64,000 nucleotides of DNA from Azolla caroliniana (Eukaryota; Polypodiophyta), in the NCBI GenBank assembly GCA_043228905.1, contig JBHGNT010000005.1, forward strand, positions 2,728,001-2,792,000. The letters are read 5' to 3'. Shown here in pieces: positions 33,475 through 46,326 of this stretch (the stretch's first letter is position 1; each line of letters begins with the position of its first letter). The notes beneath the pieces were generated by a model, which was not told where the DNA came from, did not search any database, and worked only from the letters and a program-made list of their open reading frames with translations. Both the position numbers and the translations under genes were made by a program.

Positions 33475-35299
33475 TTTTCCAAGAAGGGCCAAAGTACCAT
33501 GTCGTAGGCCTTCTCGAAGTCAAGCATTAGAATAGTCGAGCTCGAGACGGACTGATCAGCCAATGCCATGGCTTCCTAGAGAAGCAACGCATTATCAAAG
33601 ATGCACCTGCTCCTAATAAACCATGTTTGATTCTCATGTATAATGTCCAGTAAGAAGCTTGTTAACCGCCACACGAGGACTTTTGCCAGTATCTTGTAAA
33701 TCGTGTTAAGGATAGTTATAGGAAGCCATTGGCGTAACTCCAGGCTTCGCTCTGCCGCTTTGGGAATGAGATAGATCATCCCCTCAGCTAGCCCGGTCGG
33801 CATCGTTCCCGAGGACCAAATCTCCTAAACCCCGGCTTCCAATGACGGGATAACAGTGTCCCAATGGATCTCGAAAAAATCTCGTGAGAGACCATCAGGG
33901 CCGGGGCTATCAAGAAATGGGGCTATCTCCTCAAATCCCTAAGTGCCTCCGAGAGTTCTATACGAGAAATGGGGCTATCAAGCACCATTTCCATCTCTTG
34001 GGTTACCTTGGGGTGAATGCAAGTCATCACCCTATCAGCCAGCTCTACGTTTTGCGTCATATGCATAGGTGCAAGTAGGTCTTGATAGTATTGCGTTGCC
34101 ATATGCAAAATCTCATCCTTGTCCTCCGTAATTGAGTCGTCTGGTTTGCACAACCATTGTATACGTCCACCACCACCCTTGGGAGGCTTGTAATGAAAGA
34201 AATGTCGATTGACCCTATCGTCTATTCTAGCCCATCATGCCGCAGTTCCACGAAATAGCATTCGGTTCCTCTCCTCCGTCCTTTCCCGAACCTTCATCTT
34301 GGCTTCCTCTAGCTTAGATCTAGACCAAGTGCAGCCAGGGTCCGCCTATAGCAAGCGTTACGCTGCCGCAACGGACTTCCATAATTTTATTTCAATGGCT
34401 TTGACTTGTTGGAGGGCCCACTTGGTCTCTTGTTGTAAAAAGGAGGAGGATGCAAATCCTCACTAGCCGATTCTCTTACAATGGTCTCCTGCCATATACT
34501 CTGTAGACCTGCCTTCACCGCTTCACTCTTCATGATCTTTGTGGGGATTTTCATATTGAGACTCCCGTGGCTGCCCTTGGGTGGGTTAAGGTCTAGTCTC
34601 ATCGGTTGGTGATCAGAGAAGGTAAGGCCTGCCAAGATAGCGAAAGAGCCCCCCAACTCCTCAAGGGAAGAGCTGATGTATATGTGGTCTAACCGTTCAA
34701 GGCTACCACCCCTAACATTCACAGCGACTCTCGAGAAGTGTAGCGAATGTGAGCATCTCCTAAGGGAAGAGCCCCATGTATCTTTCACCCCAATTTTGCC
34801 AATTAAGAGAGCCCATGAATCCAGCTCCGCACCATGAATTGGTCTTTAGGTTCCCCCTTTCCTATCACCAGATGCTCAGTCATGTTGAAATCACCAGCTA
34901 TTATCCATGCCTCTGCGTTAGGTAATGTGGTCACTAACATCCTCCAGAAGATTGCTCTCTCGGGGGATGAGTTAGGGGCATAAATGTTTAGCACCCCAAT
35001 CTATAGGCGATTCCATTTCAGAAGCACATATAAAGCCCTACCCGCAACCAGCATGCCATGTGATTTCACTTTATATCGAGCCTTATCATTGATCGAGATG
35101 CAAACCCCTCCCCTTCGTTGAAGGTCCCCCTGTGCTGCCGACCACCACGTGGTCCACCCACCCGACAAGGGGTTTACTAGGCTCTGAATTCTCTCTTCAG
35201 AGAGATGGTGTTCCTGCAACATCAGTATGTCGATCTTTTGCACTCTTGGTGCTGCCAACCTCCACCAAGGCCCTGTACATTCCACGTTAAGATCCTCAT
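33475..35299 (-). pseudogene. LINE-B ORF2: endonuclease and N-terminal reverse transcriptase
   Basis: The ATG at 35299 opens MRILTWNVQGLGG, the usual start of plant LINE ORF2 and of its APE-like endonuclease; a frameshift follows almost at once. Further endonuclease motifs are ILMLQEHHL, GGVCISI, NIYAPNSSPE, WIIAGDFNM and FSDHQPMRLDLN. RT follows with GMIYLIPKA, WLPITILNTIYKILAKVL and ILMLDFEKAYDMVLW, the last carrying the first catalytic Asp near 33520. YADD and everything after are missing, because the sequence passes into the Ty3 fragment. The enzyme would nick and prime target DNA; this copy cannot. Confidence 0.88.
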
Positions 35300-35478
35300 C
35301 CGAAAACGGTGAGGTTGACGCCCATGTCCGGGCTGACCCCCATGTCATGGAGCAAACTAACGCCTATTTCTGGGGCTATGGGCTGCTACGAAGGCTGAAG
35401 AGCCCCTAAGGGGTTCTCGGCTTGTCGATCCCGGCCCGCTCCAAATAGATCTCACGATACGTTTTGGCTCCTAAGTGG

Positions 35479-36793
35479 CTATCCAACCTGCATCCCTTTA
35501 TCCCAAATAGTCCTCGCCAAACCAGGTGATGGTTTGCCTGTACTTCCGTTCCCTTTGCCCTTTATCTTGCCCGTCCTAATCCACGATTTCAATAATCTGA
35601 GGTCACCACCACAGTCACATTCCATCATGGGGGAGGCCTTAGCCAACATCTCCCCTGGGGTGGAAAGTACACGATGTGGTTGCAACTCCATCGGGGAGGG
35701 GAACAAGAGATGAGGATTGTGTGGGGGAAGGGACAAGGAATCACATGGGGACAATGTTGCTGCCAACGCTTCTGGGATGTCCTCCCCTAGCCCTTGGAGC
35801 AATGTAAATCTATTGGTAGCCCTCACCTTTAGGTTGTGTGCTTCTGCACTCCCTGAGTGGATCTTCACCCATTTCGAGGGTTGCTCGTCCGCACTTGCTG
35901 GTGACAAGGTAGTGGGACTTCGATCAAAGGATAGGCCTTGAGAGGGGGGGGGAGGCCGCACCTAGGCTTCAAAGTTTCCCCTTCTTCTTGACGGGCCGCC
36001 AAGCAGCCTCGTCACCCTTGGTTGCCGCGGTCTTCCTAGAGTCTTGAGGTCCCGAGCTTCCCTTTCCAGTCTTACGAGGACAACTCTTAGCTAGGTGTCC
36101 TTTCTATTTGCAAATAAAACATTGTCCAAGGAGTCCCTCATAAACCACTTTCACCACTATGAGACCTAGCTCTTCGGAGAAGAGCCTAATTCTTGTTGGC
36201 AGTCCATGGAGGGAAGGCACTAAGATGTGCACCTTAGGCACCTCCGCGATTGTGTCTGCCATAGACATTTTTTGAGGGCAAATCGTCCCTATTTGTTCGC
36301 CGAAAAAAGGAAGCAAATGACACAAATGGGGAGGGAGGCCAGGAAATGTTGCGGTGACCACCCTAGGGTTGTTAAGTTTTCGTAACTCTTCACTTGGATC
36401 GAACCTTGGTGACCATGGCTGGAGCAACACCTTGTCGTACTTCAATTCAAGTACCTTGAGCTCTACCAAGGGTTGCGCCAACGAATCATCACCCAATTCA
36501 ATGTGGAAGAAATTTTTCCCTAAACCCCTAATGCTCTTGATTGATGGCATGTTCTCCATCACAGCCACTTGGAGCATGTCCCAAACCATGCCCCGATTTG
36601 GTCTACCTGCAAGAAACCTACATACAAAGTACGTACATCGTAGGCGTTCGATTTCCACCCCTAAGAGTCAGTTGGCCTTCGGAGATAGGGTGATGTCTAA
36701 ATCTATACTTCCTTCTCCTTGTAGCGAACTAGGGTCTGTTGGGAGTTCGGAGCATCCCACCATATTAGTTGGAAGTTCGGATCCTCCCACCAT
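35479..36793 (-). pseudogene. LINE-B ORF1, nucleic-acid binding protein with DUF4283 and zinc knuckle
   Basis: The likely start is at 36793 (MVGGSELPTNMVGCSELP). One stop (TGA near 36670) separates this leader from the long frame beginning EIERLRCTYFVCRF at 36658. The core fits the DUF4283 domain of plant LINE ORF1 (VKVLELKYDKVLLQPW, FPGLPPHLC, IGTICPQKMSMAD, RIRLFSEELG). The zinc knuckle GQCFICK is cut by a stop at about 36104, and GHLAKSCPRK follows. A Pro/Ser-rich C-terminal part runs from 35961 to 35479. ORF2 starts about 180 bases downstream. Confidence 0.82.
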
Positions 36794-36892
36794 GTCAAAC
36801 TATAGGTTCTGATTTCCCCCCCCCTCTTTTCTATCTTTTTTCTTTTTTAAAATTTTATTATTATTATTTGGGGGGAAGTATTGCGGTGGGTA

Positions 36893-37214
36893 CTTGACGG
36901 CAAGTGTGCTGAAGCGGCGGCCGCAGAACAACCACTAGCCGCTGGTGAGCGGCCGAAACTCCCTCCTGCGCTAGCTGTTGTTTCTCACTCGCTTTTGTGG
37001 GGTTGCTCCTCAGTTCCTCCTCACGACCTGCCGCATGGTCCGCTCCTACCTGCAAGTCTGCTGAGGCGGCCGCCGCAGAACAGCCACTGATGAGTGGACC
37101 AACCTCCCTCTTGCGCTCTTTCTTTGTGGGGCAGCTCACTCAAGCCCTGGTTTGCTCCCACCTCTACAAATGGTTGTTTTGCTCTTCTCTCGCGTTGCGT
37201 TGTTGTTATACTTC
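36893..37214 (-). promoter_or_regulatory. GC-rich 5' region of LINE-B with a repeated unit
   Basis: Two diverged copies of a unit of about 130-140 bp are visible. Shared words are CAAGT(G/C)TGCTGA(A/G)GCGG, GCCGCAGAACA(A/G)CCACT, CTCCCTC(C/T)TGCGCT and TTGTGGGG. GC content is far above the surroundings. It lies directly upstream of ORF1 and ends at the target duplication, so it is the probable internal promoter of this LINE. Confidence 0.6.
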
Positions 37215-37232
37215 TATGGTTAGCATTAGCTT

Positions 37233-37333
37233 TGTTTTGGTGGGGTTCTTCTTCTCACCGAAATAACCATCAACTTTTGTATTGCTTATGATTTTATAAT
37301 ACCAGAGTGTATCTTTTGTTTAAAAAAAAAAAA
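37233..37333 (+). other. 3' end and poly(A) of LINE-A
   Basis: TTTTGTATTGCTTATGATTT and TATAATACCAGAG lead into a run of A at 37322-37333. The same 3' end stands at 28518-28547. Confidence 0.8.
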
Positions 37334-37783
37334 CAGAATATCATGGGAAATCACTCTTATCTATTAAAACAACTAGAGATCTCCGTGTCAATTTGGCATG
37401 TTTTGGAATGCAAACCTTGTTGCAAATAGAGCATTGCGCTTCTTTGATGCTGCCACATTTGCCATATGTATCTAAAAGCATGTTGTTGAATAGGATCTAA
37501 AATAATAACTCATAATTTCATCTAATTGTCAAAAGCATCTCTCCCATTCAAAAATTCAATGGTGTACTTTATACACACATGCCCCAATGAGTGTATGTTT
37601 AAACACTAAGTGCATGGTTGAGCTTGTTATTTCAAGATGCCCCTTCAAGCTCAATTGTGTCACGATTCACGAATCATCTGTACAACAAGTTTGGTATACT
37701 TTCTTCACCCCCCTCAAGATTGGTAGATCAAATGCACATAACTAACCTATGTACCTTCCAAAATTGTCCAAATTAGACCATCC

Positions 37784-38184
37784 TTTCCTAACAAACAAGA
37801 TATTGCAAACAGCTCAAATTCCAAGGGATTTGAGTTCTTTCTTTCCGTTGGAGGTTGTCAATAAAAATACTCCAATATACTCTACAACAACCTCACTAGA
37901 TGGGGAATAATGGCTTGTGTATCCCTATTAACCACTTGCCACCAAGAACTTACAATATTTGTCTTAGCATACTTTCCTAACAAAGGAGATGTTGCAAACA
38001 CCTCAAATTCCAAGGTATTTGAGTTCTCTCTTTCTGCCAGAGATTGTCAATCAAAATACTCCAATATACTCTGCAAATTACAACCACCTCACTAAATGGG
38101 GAATAATCATTGACCCAACATATTAGTCTTGCCTATCCCTATTAACCACATGCCACAAAAAAATAACAATATTTGTCTTAGCAT
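37784..38184. repeat. Two-copy tandem duplication, about 189-bp unit
   Basis: TTTCCTAACAAA, CTCAAATTCCAAGG, ATTTGAGTTCT and AATACTCCAATATACTCT recur in order from 37784 and from 37973. The second unit has a short extra segment near 38115. It is not coding. Confidence 0.85.
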
Positions 38185-41100
38185 GACAGAGTACGTTCTT
38201 TCGCTATAAAAATGCAGTAACTTGTATCCATCGTTGTTGACCCTCAAACATGGCCTTAAGAAAGGCACATTGGCGAGACAAAAATTGATTAGAGAGATAT
38301 AACTTGGTTGCCCTCACCAAGTTGGTTTGGTATATGTATGACTCCAAAGCTGAGACCATAGGCATCATAATTTATTAAATTGCTCACACACACATAGATA
38401 CTCCATTTAATCTATTTCACTCCATAAGAGCTCCCTCATTGAGTTTTATACTCAACTTTTGAATTTTGAAAACACTTTTTATAAATTGACATTACAAGAA
38501 CCTTGGAAAGTGCTCTAGACAAATAATAGTTATAATAACATACAATAAAGTCACATGATCAAGTGGCATTGTGGATGTAAGTCATCGTGTATCGTAGTCA
38601 ATGACTTTTATATGACCAAGACATCAAACTTCTTGTTATTCCACCTTTGGATGGTTTTAAAAGGTCCACAAGTTACAAAAGACACATGCTGACAAGTTGA
38701 CAACTATGTAACTACAACATTTTTAAAGACGATAGTCCATAATGGTGAGAATGAAAGAATAGTGTGATGTAAACAAGAACATCTTTGTGAATTGGGAAGG
38801 ATATCACAAAGAAATGCAAGCATTTCCTAGAAAATATTAGAAAGATTGTACACAAAGTCAACACAAACATATAAAAAGTTTTAGTTAGACATTGTTTTCT
38901 CATCTATCATGTAATAGCATTATCCATGTAGATGTAAAGTTTTTCATGAAATCTTGCAAACATAATGCAAGTTTACTTTCTAATTTTCATCGTTGGAATT
39001 TCTCTAGGATCCAATTACACAAGCACTAACAAGGATGAGTCCTTAACCCGTGTAGGCCTACCATATGTAATTAAGATTAGCAAGAAGTCATACATGAATT
39101 TCCACCAAACCATTCAACGTACAATCACACCTATACCTTGATGGAATTTTTAAAGGCAATTTTTAGGAGGAAATTGTGATGGCACATTATCACAAATTAG
39201 ATTCACAAAGGCCAAACCTTGTGGAGATATTGAAACAACGATGTAGACAGGTCTTCTCCAACCAAACCGTGCATCAAGAAATGTTAATGCAAGAGATATG
39301 GAGTGAAGTTGTAGCCACTCTAAAGAGCCAATATGATGGCCTCATCGGCTAGCCTTCATCCGACAATGGTCGTCCTCTCCCTTTCTTGAGTTAGTGAGCA
39401 TCCAAATAAGATGGAACTATCGCGTTTTTTATATAACACTCTCATATGTAAAATTTTATTGATGCTTTCAATTAAATCTAGACATCAAAACGATACCTAT
39501 AATCATCACAAAAGCAACATTAATGCATGGACAATACAATCACATAGATGTCTTTCAATGTCACCACTCACAATACACCCACTTGATTGGAATCTCCAAG
39601 TCTCTCCATCACTTTAAATTCGACAAAATTGTCCATTATTTAAATAAAATAATTTTCATCTTCATTGTTTGTTGGATTGGCTTAAATCGTTATTTAAGCA
39701 ATGTTTACTACTCGATTGGTGGATGCCTACAACTTGAATAAACTTTACATTTGTACACAGTGAAATGAGGCTCAATCCAGTATCTTATGCAATTCACTAT
39801 GTAGTTTATAGATAAACAAGAAAGCCAATTGTCGATATTCTCAACGAGAGATAAATCGAAGAATGCACTCTACCAAACCTAAAAGTTTGAGTCCATTTGA
39901 AGTTTGGTCTAAGATTCTCGAAAATTTTGCCTATTATGATTACATTGGATCAAGCACACTTCTAGTTTTTTCAAAATAGATTTCTTCAAAACATTTCCCT
40001 AGGCAAATGGTTAAAGATGATACCATTACCTTCATGAGGTTCAAAATGACACCATTACTTGTGACACTTCGCATGTATCATTGGAGACATCTGATATTAG
40101 TAGAGTGCATACAAATTTTGAGTTTTTCATTTTCTTTAAGAACTTTTTACCTAGTTGTATTGGTTGATGAGAATTTTAAGAAGTAATCCTAAATTTTTTT
40201 AACATTTACTTCAAACTATCACCAACAACTACACCTAGTAACTTGAACCATGAGCTTTCCTTTAATTTCCATCAAATAAATGTACATAGCAACAATGGGT
40301 TTTGTAGGTTCCTAACAATTATAACAAAGACACGTGTGTGGATGTAGAAATACTCACTTTGCACAAGTAATTTTGTGTACATTGATGACCATGTGGCACG
40401 TGTAATCTAGAATCAGATCAAAATTTATGGTTCTAGCCTTCTAGGTAAACATAGACTTGAATCTAATAAACTAGATTCAGGCCGAGTTTTCATGAAATAG
40501 TTATGAAAGACAAAAAAACAAAACATCATCCTCGTGGTAAACAGGTTAGTTATTTCATGAACTTTGCATGCTTGCTAGAAAAATGTTGGTAATTTCATAT
40601 GTTCACATAAATTATGGCATAATACTTTATGCTAATTAAATTTGATAATGGAAATTGAAAAGAAATCAACCAAATCAAGTAAATCCACTTGTTTTTTATG
40701 CATGAAATATATAAATTTGTCTAATGTTCACTTAATATGATGTATTTCCCATTAATGGAAAGACACATGGACATGCTTACAGGCAATATTGATGACAACA
40801 ACAACGGAACAATTCTTGCTGAAAATATTGAGTTCTTAACTAATTACAAAACACCCTTCTCTACATTGTTATCAAGGTAGGTCTTGTTGAAGAAATTCCA
40901 TCAAAATCGTGCGGCATGCAAGCTAAGGCTACCTATCCTACTCCCATTGATAGTCCTCTTATATAAAGTTAGTGCTCAATAAATCTTATAAGATAGGTGA
41001 CATATAAAAAAGTACCTCTCTCTCTCCCTTTCTTTTTGTAATTAGCTTACCCTAGTGGTAAGTTGTTACACAACAACTACGTCTTGGGTTTTCTCACCTC

Positions 41101-41189
41101 TATTATATACTTCATACATATCGTAATTCACGAAAAGCCATTGTGGAATGTAGGGGTTGACCCCATGACCTCTTGGTCTCCATTAGGCA

Positions 41190-41190
<1 letters not shown>
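38185..41190. other. AT-rich intergenic DNA
   Basis: No frame above 75 codons and no recognisable gene or element. Confidence 0.5.
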
Positions 41191-41274
<84 letters not shown>

Positions 41275-41368
41275 ATGTATATCGTGAAATGTAATATTTT
41301 TTGTCTCATAGGTCATATTTGACCTCTAAAGACAATAATAGAATCTATCTATCTATCTATCTATCTCT
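41191..41368. repeat. Compound CT/CA microsatellite and TATC repeat
   Basis: (CT)n at about 41192-41250 passes into (CA)n at about 41251-41274. A (TATC)n run follows at about 41343-41367. Confidence 0.95.
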
Positions 41369-42121
41369 TAATAGTTATTATATGCTTGAGAATCAGTGCA
41401 ACTAAAGTGATACTCAAGGATGGGAAACGAGATTGATATTTTTCAATGCAAGGTAGTCCAAAAGTGTTGCTTTGATGGAGTGGAGGTATGGGGCTACACT
41501 ATTTCACTAAATGCATGCACTGAAATAGGGAAAATCCCAAAAAATCTTACCAACCATAGAGGTGTTTTTTTTTCTCCAAAAACAACCATAGAGGTGTTTG
41601 CCATTGAAAGAGTATATATGTAAGTACATCATAAAGGTCAAGAGTTGCCCGATCACATAATCCCAAAACAAGCTTGGAACATAAGATGCAAGGTATGAAA
41701 AACTAATAAGCAAAATCTTCTCATATAGCTAGATGCTTGACATTATGAAATGGTTTAAAAGACATGGAGTAAAATATATATTGGATCTCTTGGGTGATGG
41801 TATGTAGTATGAAGTATGTCATTATCAAGGTAAGGTTACTAGAAGCAGAAAGGACTGAAGTGGCAAGATACTAAAATGTTAAAATTGAAAATTTACATTG
41901 CAAACATAAACCCCCATTATTGGCCCCAATACAAGTTAAAATGTCAAAACATATCTAACCGCATCTTACTACTCCCATGAGCCTTAACATTTCATAGAAC
42001 GTGCTCACATAAGCTAGACGTTGCAGTAGCATAAGGACATCGTCGCCTGGTATGAAGATATGCAATGTATGCAATGAAACCCTACTGGAGGAGGGATATC
42101 TCTTATACTCAAATCCCCAAC

Positions 42122-42256
42122 GTATAAGGTAGTTCACGAGAGGTATGATGACTTGTCAAACGAGCATGATAATTTAAGTTTCTTGAATGCTCAATGTATA
42201 AGGTAGTTCACGAGAGGTATGATGACTTGTCAAACGAGCATGATAATTTAAGTTTC
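42122..42256. repeat. Two-copy tandem duplication, 74-bp period
   Basis: GTATAAGGTAGTTCACGAG through AATTTAAGTTTC occurs at 42122-42182 and again at 42196-42256 with no difference that I can see, so it is recent. Confidence 0.9.
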
Positions 42257-42379
42257 ATACTCAAATCCCCAACATGAAGGATCAGCACATGTATGCGTGC
42301 ATTATTTTCACATAAGAGAGTTTTCACTCAACCCCCTTTGCTACAATAGACCTCTTCATGGATGTTAAAAAATCTATTC

Positions 42380-42433
<54 letters not shown>

Positions 42434-42434
42434 G
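42380..42434. repeat. CT/TA compound microsatellite
   Basis: (CT)n at about 42380-42413 followed by (AT)n to about 42433. Confidence 0.95.
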
Positions 42435-44174
42435 ATTGTTTTTTCATGGATAAACCTATCATGATATTAGGCGGCATGCCATGGTTTTATTCATTGTGAG
42501 GCCTTGTGTTAAAGGCATTTATTCCCTCCCCCTATTCACAAATTACAAACCCTAAGTGTCTTCTCTCATTTGAGAAAATTCAAATCCCCCCCATCAATAA
42601 TTTTGAATATCCCGCTCTACAAATTCGGATTTCACTGTCTCGATATTTTCAAATCTCCCATTCGCAACATCGACCAATTTAATTCTCTTTATACAATGAG
42701 AATTTGTCACTAAGAAAGCAAATGAGCATTTTAGCAATCAAGCCAACACCTCTCTAGAATAAGAATTCAACATTAATTTGATACACTAATATGGCATATG
42801 ATACATAATGAAGATATGTAAAAATAATGGTTGAACCCCAACCTTGCATTAATACTCTAATGTAGTTTAAACTTTACCACTAGAATGAACTTAGTGCAAA
42901 AGCAAACACAACTTTTCTTTAAAGAAGTTTTACTTTACAAGATAGTGGTGGCTTAGGCACCCTGCTGCCAATCCTTCCATGTATTGCGTGCATTATATTA
43001 TTTTCTATTGCATTATAAGTTATTTACAAGGTTTTCAAATTTCCTTTGAGCACATGGTTCTAAATCAAAGCATAACGCCACAATTCTAAAGGATGAGGAC
43101 ATTGTCAATTAAATACATTCCCTTGGGACATGAAGGGCATGTAACAATAGCTATTACGGAAGATTTATGAAGTCTCTAATAATAAATAGAGTGAAGGCAA
43201 CAATTAGAACACAAACCAAGTGAGTGGGATTTTGTATAAAGATATTTGTAAACATACAACTCATTCTCGAGTTTGATGTGCATTGAAGTATGAAAATCTT
43301 GGTGTGGGCAACTTTTACCGAATCAACACATCACAATTGATGAACAAAAAGGAAGCAAGCGTTCCGTATCCAATTAGAAAAATCTCACAACTCACCTCGT
43401 TGAAACTTTGGGAGAAGTTGTTGATCCTCCCTTGCAATGATGCAAAGCTCATGTGTATTTCCAATTATATTTATACCATGCGAACAATAATGGCATTGTC
43501 TATGAATGATATCATGGTTTGACCATGAACGATGTGCAAGAAGTTTGGAAAACAAATGAGTGAAAATGGCTAAAGGATCACGTTTATTTATTCTTGAAAA
43601 CGATGGTTAAATGTTCCTTCCTACATTCTAAAGCAATTTGATCTTGCAAGTTAAACCATGGAACAATGGTTGGATGAATAATTAATTTTTGCCCCCCATA
43701 TCATTTGTCATAATATGGACAAAAATAGTCAATCATGGAACGTCGGCTCACAAATCGCGGTTCCTTAGACCAATTGATGATGTCTTTTGCGAATATTTCC
43801 ATCTATTAACTCTCATTGTTTGATTAAAAGTTATCAAAATTATTGCGGCAGCTATAGATTATAGGTTTTTTGCAACATGTTGGTATGGTTTGTTTAGGGT
43901 TTGCCCACTAATCCCAAGATACTCATTACATCTTAAGCCTTCCATCCATTGTCATTATAAAATTCCATTCTTCATTATTTTGTCTTTCTACTAAAAATTT
44001 ATACAATTGCTACCCTTGAGTATGTGTTCAAGATTTGGAGCAAATAAGGTTTGAAAAGTGTAACTATGGAACAAGTGGGATGGAGTTGAAGGATACACAC
44101 AAAAACATATTTTCTAAACATAAGTTTCTTTGCATGTTTAATTGCTTTCTAACAACATCATTTTTCGAAAATGT
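42435..44174. other. AT-rich intergenic DNA
   Basis: Nothing recognised; all frames are under 80 codons. Confidence 0.5.
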
Positions 44175-44480
44175 AAACATAATGGAAACGGCAGAGGAGC
44201 CAAAGAGCCTATAGAAGAAAACTCGACCAAAAATCATTACCATGAAGAATTATGAAAGGAACTTTGAAAGTGTTGCACAATGGCATGCTTTGAAGGTTAA
44301 TAATGGGCATGATGAACAAAGGCTTAAACATAATGGAAAAGGTGGAGAGCCAAAGAGTCTAGGAGAAGAAAACTCAACCAAAAACCATTGCCATGAAGAA
44401 TTATGAAAGGAAATTCAAAGTGTTGCGCAATGGCATGCTTTGAAGGTTAATAGTGATGGGCATGATGGACAAAGGCTTAG
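44175..44480. repeat. Two-copy tandem duplication, about 151-bp unit
   Basis: AAACATAATGGAAA, GGAGCCAAAGAG, CATGAAGAATTATGAAAGGAA and TGGCATGCTTTGAAGGTTAA occur in order from 44175 and from 44326. A handful of differences separate them. Confidence 0.88.
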
Positions 44481-46326
44481 CTTTAAAGCAAGTTATATTT
44501 TTGACTTTACTGTATATCACCTACTTTACTTCAAACAAGTTAACTTTAGTCTCATATTCACATTGACCTAAATTATATATGACACAGGGCTTGTGTTTTC
44601 ATTAACTTTATTTCCCTGGCATTCTCTTCAATATCCATGACTCACACAAAGCAAACCACTCATAAACTTCCTATGACATGTTTAGATTGTGTCCCATGAT
44701 TCTTCAAATCCAATCTAATATATCCACACAATAGCGAACCATTTTTGTTACCTTCTAATCCACTATAAACACCGTTCAAAAAGTGTACAGCTCCTATGAG
44801 TGTAACCTACCAATGCAAGTTTTAATACTCCTAGCTAGGTTCCTATATGAGGAGACAACAAGATCAATATTGGATATTGGTTTGGTTCCAACTTAAACAC
44901 TTGAAAGGATCTTAATATGTACAATCACATTGTGATTATAAGATAGGCTAGGGTGAACATGCATAGCCACGACTACACAGGGACAACATGGGCCAACAAG
45001 AAGGTTAGGAAAAGACATGACTACTGAAGCAATCAATTCAACAACAATGGTAGGGTTCCATTCAATGGCAATATTATGATAATAGTTGCACAATCTCTAC
45101 AGAAAACATAGCATTGTAGCTGATGTGCCTTTTTTAAAACTAATGGAAGGATATTTTGTTTAAAACAAAAAAAAGTACATCAACCCCTCACACCACCCTA
45201 TCCAAAATAGTCATATAACCTCAATTGCACATAAGGACAATGGGAAGGTTCATGGTATGATCCCTTAGGTAATCTAAGTGTTGAGGAGGGCTCGTACATT
45301 GATATGCCTGGCTAACCCCATCCAAACGGCAATCACATGAACTCTATTTCTCACTCACTTGAAATATATAATAGGAATACAATAATGTGTTGGAAATGAA
45401 GCATTCCCGGCATACCACAATGCAAGAACACTTAGAGATAGACATGCATTTGTAATAAAGAAATAGGCATGAGCAGCAAAAGCAAGACATTTTATCAGTG
45501 CAGCACATTGCCATGCACCATTGCTTACCAAAGACATCCTATTATTTTAAAAACCCAAAAGTAACACTAGTTACTTTTATGTCGTAGAAGCATCATCTGT
45601 TACAAGTTGCTTTTTGAGCCTCCAACGGGTACGTTATTGGTTTGTATATATGTCACATGTTTGCACAAGGGACTGATGTAGTCGCATCTTGGTCTTATCG
45701 AAGCAAGAACTGAATAAAGAGTTCCGCCATAAATTCGCTTTCCAAAGGCTCAAAAAGATGTTAACATCTCCGGCAATAAAGCCTACCAAAGAAAGAGATT
45801 GTAAAGCAAACGTTTCTCCTTAAAAGCATGCCTTTGCGAAAAAGAGTTTCTCACAACCGAAGGTTCGATGAGTATAGAATGACATCGTCTTTTTTTATGG
45901 CAATCATCAATCTGAACAAGATTCATTCCAAAAACTACGTATTTTCATCCTTGTGCAATAAATAGCTTTACAATTACCCTTTTTGGGAGATTGTCTTTCT
46001 TAGAGGCAAAATAGCCAAGCAAGTGCATTATCAACAAATTACACAATTTAAGGATGTGTACCATGCAATCAAATCTTTCATTATCAAGGTTAGAATAGAA
46101 ATCACAATCTAAGTTTTACATGATGGGGAAGAGAGTACATGTTAAAAAGCAAAAAGCAAAAGCAATAAAAAATTTGAAGTGAGTAGGGAGGGGGGGAAGG
46201 AAGTAGGCTTGTATAAGATATAAGAATATAAATTAGAGACAAAACCACCACACCAAGCCATAAAAGAGGGCATTAAGGCAAGACAAGAGGTAGTGGAGAA
46301 AAGACCATAAATAAATGATGAAGTCT
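44481..46326. other. Intergenic DNA downstream of the receptor kinase gene, with a LINE-like tail
   Basis: At about 45118-45172 the words TTTTTTAAAACTAATGGAAGG and ATATTTTGTTTAAAACAAAAAA resemble a LINE 3' end, and a matching block stands at about 55965-56000. The receptor kinase 3' UTR should lie just below 46327; no clear poly(A) signal was singled out. Confidence 0.4.

Larger units (their letters stand above)
31008..37232 (-). mobile_element. LINE-B, L1-type, with a Ty3 fragment inside
   Basis: The 18-bp repeat TATGGTTAGCATTAGCTT occurs at 31008-31025 and 37215-37232 and bounds the element (31026-37214). On the minus strand it has a GC-rich 5' region with a repeated unit, ORF1 (36793-35479), ORF2 (from 35299) with endonuclease and the N-terminal part of RT up to motif A near 33520, then a Ty3 fragment, then a 3' UTR ending CTAACTAATGGGAAAGTAGC and an A-rich tail (TTCTTCTTTTTGTTTTCC on the plus strand). 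The C-terminal half of ORF2 is missing. Confidence 0.88.
29999..37347 (+). mobile_element. LINE-A, 5'-truncated, with LINE-B nested inside
   Basis: A 17-bp direct repeat AAACAGAATATCATGGG flanks the insertion at 29999-30015 and 37331-37347. The inserted DNA starts in the ORF2 C-terminal region at 30016 and ends in a poly(A) run at 37322-37333 that overlaps the repeat. LINE-A itself is 30016-31025 plus 37233-37330. The rest is LINE-B with its own target duplication. The end TGTATTGCTTATGATTTTAT matches the 3' end of the LINE at 28518-28547. Confidence 0.85.

Noticed and set aside
41112-41316. Frames made of RERERE and CVCVCV repeats
   Set aside because: They are translations of the CT/CA microsatellite and carry no protein meaning.
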